Below are positions 60,042-64,000 of a stretch of 64,000 nucleotides of DNA, piece by piece (position 1 is the first letter of the stretch; every line of letters begins with the position of its first letter). Origin of the DNA: Bacteroidales bacterium (lineage in GTDB: Bacteria; Bacteroidota; Bacteroidia; Bacteroidales; VadinHA17); the NCBI GenBank assembly GCA_017999895.1, contig JAGNKY010000013.1:1-64000 (forward strand), read 5' to 3'. Both the position numbers and the translations under genes were made by a program. The notes under the pieces were generated by a model. The model worked only from the letters and a program-made list of their open reading frames with translations, ran no database searches and was not told where the DNA came from.

Positions 60042-61363
60042 GGATTTTTCATTGATGAAGGTTGACCTGTAGCTTCAATGACATGCCACCAGAGTTCGCC
60101 GTTAATATCGATCTTTTTTCTTTGTGATGTTGCGAGTTCTATAGGTATAAGCGTGAAAAGATCGTTCCAGTAACCCACAACAAAATCTGTTTTGCCGGCC
60201 ATAGCAGCATGAACCGAATTTTGGGCCAAAAGATTACAGAACTTACTGTCGTTTGGATTTGCCGGAGCACTTCTTATGATATAGCTTGGATCAATATAAC
60301 GTATTGAGAATGGAAACCGCTTTTCTGTAAATTCCTCTGAAATTTTTTCTTTCAAGTAAACACCAATATCTTTATGCTTTATATTACCTGAAGCATCTGT
60401 AACTTGTTCCGACTTATCGAACAGATCCTGACCGGCCCCTTCGGCTACGACCACCACCGCGTGATGTCTGTCTTCGAGTCTTTTCCTTAGAATCCGCAGA
60501 AAACCACGCTGGCCATATAGATCGAAAGGCGCTTCAGGTATCAGTACAAAATTAACTTCTTGTATTGCCAGGGCTGCATGTGCTGCAATAAATCCGGAAT
60601 CGCGCCCCATGAGTTTAACTAGAGCTATTCCGTTATAGGCTCCAGCAGCTTCATTATGAGCATTTTTAATAATATCATTTGCAATTGAAAAGGCTGTCTC
60701 AAATCCAAATGACTTTTCAATAAAGCTTATATCATTGTCAATAGTTTTAGGGATTACTGCAACAGATATTTTGAGATTTCTTTTTGAAATTTCTTCATAT
60801 ATGGCATGCGCACCCTTTAATGTACCGTCGCCTCCAATGCAAAACAGAATATTTATATTCAATATCTCGAGAGTATCAACCATATCCACAACATCCTGAT
60901 GACCTCTTGAGGAACCGAGGAAACTTCCGCCGCTTAAATGTATGTAACTTACAACTTGAGGAGTGAGATCAACGACAGGATGATTATATTTTGCAACAAG
61001 ACCTTCAAATCCATATTTTATGCCGAGTATTCTGGTGACGCCATAACGGTAATATAACTCATAAACAAGGCTCCGAATAACATTGTTAAGACCCGGACAT
61101 AAACCACCGCAGGTTACTATTCCAACTTTTGTTTTAGCAGGTTCGAAAAAAATATTTTCCCTTGGACCAGCTTTTTCAAAAGAAAGAGGCTGTTCGCCAT
61201 TTTTCATACATTTGTTGAAATTATCAAGGGAGACATCATATAATATTCGTTCGCTTTCCTCAACAAACTTATAAAGAAGACTGTAATTCCGTGCAGCCTG
61301 ACATAGTGGTGATTTAACATTGGTTTTACCCAGATTTTTTACAAGAAAATCTTCATGAGTCAT
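60038..61363 (-). CDS. ATP-dependent 6-phosphofructokinase (long form)
   Basis: 441 aa. PFK marks: VGIVTCGGLCPGLNNVIRSLV, the GGDGTLKGAHAIYEEI box, VIPKTIDNDISF, LVKLMGRDSGFIAAHAAL and NFVLIPEAPF. The glycine in GGDGT indicates ATP rather than pyrophosphate use. The length and the N-terminal 80-residue extension match the long bacterial PFK clade related to TP0108 rather than E. coli PfkA. Glycolysis, cytoplasm. It is the first gene of a two-gene unit with the HAD phosphatase. Confidence 0.9.
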   Translation of the reverse strand: MTHEDFLVKNLGKTNVKSPLCQAARNYSLLYKFVEESERILYDVSLDNFNKCMKNGEQPLSFEKAGPRENIFFEPAKTKVGIVTCGGLCPGLNNVIRSLVYELYYRYGVTRILGIKYGFEGLVAKYNHPVVDLTPQVVSYIHLSGGSFLGSSRGHQDVVDMVDTLEILNINILFCIGGDGTLKGAHAIYEEISKRNLKISVAVIPKTIDNDISFIEKSFGFETAFSIANDIIKNAHNEAAGAYNGIALVKLMGRDSGFIAAHAALAIQEVNFVLIPEAPFDLYGQRGFLRILRKRLEDRHHAVVVVAEGAGQDLFDKSEQVTDASGNIKHKDIGVYLKEKISEEFTEKRFPFSIRYIDPSYIIRSAPANPNDSKFCNLLAQNSVHAAMAGKTDFVVGYWNDLFTLIPIELATSQRKKIDINGELWWHVIEATGQPSSMKNP

Positions 61364-61654
61364 GAGACCTGGTTTTAATAATTTATATTATAAGGGTTAA
61401 TATATGGCTTAATGTCATGTAATTAGAATTGCCGGAAATTTTAAAACTAAGCAAAATATGACCCGAAAATATTAAGGAATTCATCATTTCTTACTTTTTT
61501 ATCTGTTAGTGATTATTTTTCAAAATCTCAGGCAAGTAAATTAAAAGTAGCCATGTGTTGAAAGTACAAACAAACTCTGTATTGTTAACGTATGAAATGA
61601 CAAATAATTACATAATATATTGAAAGCAATAAAACTAATTGGAAGTAATAATTT

Positions 61655-62560
61655 TCAATATACTCCTTTAACTTTAGTCTGTATAGAATATAACCCTGTA
61701 CTTGCAGTAATAAAAAGTGTTTTTCTGTTTTTCCCGCCAAAACAAACATTTGCAGTCCATTTCTCCGGAACCGGAATATTGACAATTTGTTTTCCCGTTT
61801 TATCGAAAACAGTTACACCATTTCCGGTAAGATAAATATTTCCCTTGTTATCAATTGTCATTCCATCGGAACCCATATTGCAAAAGAGCTTTTTATCGGT
61901 AACACTGCCGTCTGGATTTATTTTATAACACCAGGTTTTCCTGTCGCCGATATCAGCTACGTAAAGAGTTTTTCCATCGGGTGTTCCGACAATTCCATTT
62001 GGTTGTAATAGATCGTCAATCACACGTATTAATGTTTTGTGGTCAGGCGAAAGATAATACACACACTGTTTATCCTGCGGTCGTTGTGTATGGTCCCACC
62101 ATGAGCGCAGGTAAAACGGATCTGTGAAATAAACTTTGCCGTCGTTAGATATCCACAGGTCATTTGGGCCATTAAAAGGTGCATCGTTATATTTGTTTAC
62201 GACAACTTCTATCTTCTTGTCGGGAGTTATCTTCCACAGTTCATTTTTCTCGTCAGCACAAGCCCACAGGTTTCCATCCTTATCGAAAAAGAGTCCGTTT
62301 GATCTTCCAGCAGGTTGCATAAATGTAATTAATTCGCCTTTTAAAGTCCATATCATTATTCTATCATTAGGTTGATCGGTAAAATAAACGTTTCCATGTT
62401 TGTCAGCAGCAGGGCCTTCGGTAAAGGCAAAATTGCCTGCAAGTTTTATTACCTCAGCTCCTTGCGGAATGATCTGACTACTGCTTGTAGTCTGGCAAAA
62501 AGAAGTTTCAATTGCAGAAAAAACAAGAACTGTTAAAAGAGTAAATAAATGTCGTTTCAT
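61655..62560 (-). CDS. Exported SMP-30/gluconolactonase-like beta-propeller protein
   Basis: 301 aa with a signal peptide (LFTLLTVLVFSAIETSFCQ). The six-bladed SGL propeller is marked by FTEGPAADKHGNVYFTDQPNDRIMIWT, RSNGLFFDKDGNLWACADEKN, GPNDLWISNDGKVYFTDPFYLR, QPNGIVGTPDGKTLYVADIGD and GSDGMTIDNKGNIYLTG. It probably hydrolyses a sugar lactone in the periplasm. It begins 4 bases inside the end of the Tat-exported aldo/keto reductase gene, so the two may act in sequence. The 291 bases downstream (61364-61654) to the PFK start hold nothing I can identify. Confidence 0.9.
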   Translation of the reverse strand: MKRHLFTLLTVLVFSAIETSFCQTTSSSQIIPQGAEVIKLAGNFAFTEGPAADKHGNVYFTDQPNDRIMIWTLKGELITFMQPAGRSNGLFFDKDGNLWACADEKNELWKITPDKKIEVVVNKYNDAPFNGPNDLWISNDGKVYFTDPFYLRSWWDHTQRPQDKQCVYYLSPDHKTLIRVIDDLLQPNGIVGTPDGKTLYVADIGDRKTWCYKINPDGSVTDKKLFCNMGSDGMTIDNKGNIYLTGNGVTVFDKTGKQIVNIPVPEKWTANVCFGGKNRKTLFITASTGLYSIQTKVKGVY

Positions 62561-63474
62561 AATCGAATAATTGTTTTTTTCATTCTGTTTATATAATCGT
62601 CAATTTGTTCCGGTTTTTCGAAACCTACAATTATCATATCTACAGTTCTAAGGCTTAGAACATATTTTAGAGATTCATTAATTTTTTCGGAGTCGTCTTT
62701 GAAACTTCCGTTTCCGATTAGTTTCATTCCTATAACACCTTTTCCTGAATCATGAAGTTTTTTAATAAAAGTTACTACGTCGGAAGGCTCACGGCTGTCC
62801 ATACTTTCTCCATAAGGATTTATCCTTACATGAACCGTATCAACCCATTGACTTTCCGAAGCAGTTTTCATAGCGTTGAGGGAATGGATAGAAACACCAT
62901 GAGCACGAATAATATTTTTTGCTTTGAGCTTTTCAAGTCCGTCTAAAAATCTTTTCTGTTCATCGTTCCATGAGCCGGACGTCATGCAATGAAGTTGGAC
63001 CAGATCGATATAATCGGTGTTTAATTCTTTTCTAAATCTGTCAATTACTATTTCTGCGTCGGGTCGTTCAGGTTCAGGAATGCCGCCCCTGGTAACCCAC
63101 ATTTTTGTACCAATTACATACGATTCGCGAGGATATGATTTAAGTGCGTCTCTGACGTAAGTATGGGTACCGTAACTATCGGCACAATCGAAGTAGCGTA
63201 TTCCTTTCTCATAAGCATATCTAATTACTGATTCGGCTACTCCAGCACGTGTTATACTCGATGTACGGTTATAACCGTTGAAGCCTGTACCCATTCCGAG
63301 AAGAGTAGTTTTTATTCCTGTTTTACCTAGTGTAACGATTTTAAAAGGATCGACACCGGCATCAGAAATATCAACTGTAGCTGAAGCAATAGCCTTTTTG
63401 CCTATTATAAGGCTTCCGGCACCTGCAGCAGCTACAGTAACGAATTTCCTTCTTGTTAACCTGGCTTTTTTCAT
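62557..63474 (-). CDS. Tat-exported aldo/keto reductase
   Basis: 305 aa. N-terminus MKKARLTRRKFVTVAAAGAGSLII carries a twin-arginine (RRKF) Tat signal, so it is exported folded with its cofactor. The AKR barrel has its tetrad in the IRYFDCADSYGTHTYV block (Asp, Tyr), in GTKMWV (Lys) and in LVQLHCMTSG (His). A lactone-forming aldose dehydrogenase next to the SMP-30 lactonase is plausible. NADP binding in the periplasm is odd, and the real cofactor is unclear. It is coupled to the SMP-30 gene by a 4-base overlap. Confidence 0.9.
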   Translation of the reverse strand: MKKARLTRRKFVTVAAAGAGSLIIGKKAIASATVDISDAGVDPFKIVTLGKTGIKTTLLGMGTGFNGYNRTSSITRAGVAESVIRYAYEKGIRYFDCADSYGTHTYVRDALKSYPRESYVIGTKMWVTRGGIPEPERPDAEIVIDRFRKELNTDYIDLVQLHCMTSGSWNDEQKRFLDGLEKLKAKNIIRAHGVSIHSLNAMKTASESQWVDTVHVRINPYGESMDSREPSDVVTFIKKLHDSGKGVIGMKLIGNGSFKDDSEKINESLKYVLSLRTVDMIIVGFEKPEQIDDYINRMKKTIIRL

Positions 63475-63574
63475 AATTGCTGTTAGTTTAAATTAGATAT
63501 AAACATACATAAAAAATCAAAAACCATAAGTTGAAAAATAAGTAATTATTATTTGTTGCATATAATTGATCCGA

Positions 63575-64000
63575 TTATCTTGATGTTTCTTTAAGTACCA
63601 TAATTTTAAGGTTTGATGGGTGATCAGTCTCATGATAAATTCTCTGGACTGCTTTCTGGAAATCCTCTTCACCACATTTGTAGATATTTACAAATTTCTG
63701 CGGATTTCTGTCAACAAGTGGAAACCATGAATTTTGGATTTGTATCATTATTTTATGACCCTTTTTGAAAGTGTGAGCGACATCGGGTAGTTCATATTTT
63801 ACTTCTTCAATTTTGTATGGAGTAAATGGTATGGGTTTTTCAAAACTTTCTCTATATCGTCCTCTGAAGATCTCACCTCTCACGAGCATCTGGTATCCGC
63901 CAAGCGGAACTTTAGTAATCATGTCTTCCGGATTAGGAGTATCAGGTGGAAGCACGTCAATAAGTTTTATAACATAATCAGCGTCAGTGCCTGATGTAGA
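63575..64000 (-). CDS. CocE/NonD-type hydrolase, C-terminal part (5' end outside window)
   Basis: The frame is open to base 64000, so the protein begins beyond the window; the visible part is 141 residues. It holds the C-terminal beta-sandwich of X-Pro dipeptidyl-peptidase/CocE hydrolases: GTDADYVIKLIDVLPPDTPNPED, GGYQMLVRGEIFRGRYRESFEKPIPFTPYKIEEVKYELPDVAHTFKKGHKIMIQIQNSWFPLVDRNPQ. The catalytic alpha/beta-hydrolase half is not seen. Probably an acyl or peptide hydrolase. Confidence 0.88.
   Translation of the reverse strand, partial: STSGTDADYVIKLIDVLPPDTPNPEDMITKVPLGGYQMLVRGEIFRGRYRESFEKPIPFTPYKIEEVKYELPDVAHTFKKGHKIMIQIQNSWFPLVDRNPQKFVNIYKCGEEDFQKAVQRIYHETDHPSNLKIMVLKETSR

Overview
The window looks like chromosomal DNA of a Bacteroidota member, most likely an uncultured or anaerobic Bacteroidales-type lineage. 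Evidence: a type IX secretion (T9SS) type B sorting domain and a PorP/SprF partner at the left edge, an UpxY-type antiterminator, a DksA/TraR protein with the degenerate zinc finger usual in the phylum, a long (about 1146 aa) IleRS, repeated exact matches to the Bacteroidota promoter element TAnnTTTG, almost no Shine-Dalgarno sequences, and AT-rich DNA. No phage, insertion sequence, CRISPR array or rRNA was seen. One tRNA is present (CAU anticodon).

Layout. 1-6.2 kb: cell-surface genes (C-terminus of a T9SS adhesin, PorP/SprF, UpxY, Wzi-like outer-membrane protein, membrane sugar transferase). 6.3-24.6 kb: housekeeping and small-molecule genes (dksA convergent with ileS, secreted rhodanese, ribE, a YhbP-like flavoprotein overlapping ubiX, sirtuin, dnaG, lipoprotein plus lipid kinase, ispD, tandem ROK kinases, Ig-like lipoprotein, lgt). 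24.6-28 kb: TetR regulator and an mtnA / class II aldolase / mtnP operon for 5'-methylthioadenosine salvage, then the tRNA. 28.2-34.4 kb: deoxysugar oxidation operon (mutarotase, aldo/keto reductase, fuconolactonase-like hydrolase, Zn-dehydrogenase), sialidase-like lipoprotein, creatininase-like exported protein, YciI. 34.5-41.2 kb: patatin, nfo, a PurF-like protein without its glutaminase nucleophile, coiled-coil protein, hemW, VanZ-like, Rrf2, rpiB.

41.2-59.4 kb is visibly AT-richer and mostly plus-strand: nadA, a MORN-repeat protein, ruvB, (pheS and a cyclophilin on the minus strand), flippase, dut, TPR lipoprotein, DUF4292 lipoprotein, EnvC-like protein, RsbW-like ATPase, ybeY, mnmG, adenine deaminase and uvrC, many overlapping or nearly abutting. 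One base after the mnmG stop lies a perfect 16-bp parS (ParB-binding) sequence, so this stretch is probably near the replication origin. A 506-bp gene-free AT-rich gap at 41.24-41.75 kb, with palindromes and a consensus DnaA box at its edge, is a candidate origin or a regulated nadA leader. 59.4-64 kb: HAD phosphatase, phosphofructokinase, an exported SMP-30 / Tat aldo-keto reductase pair and the C-terminus of a CocE-type hydrolase cut by the window end.

No single large undescribed system is evident. The observations most worth following are the parS site and candidate origin gap, adenine deaminase in the slot where I expect apt, the PurF-like protein that kept its Fe-S cysteines but lost its glutaminase site, a probable anaerobic methylthioadenosine shunt operon with an altered aldolase metal site, and an AATC/AGTC tandem repeat just upstream of hemW. 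Function calls rest on recognised motifs read by eye; no database search was run.
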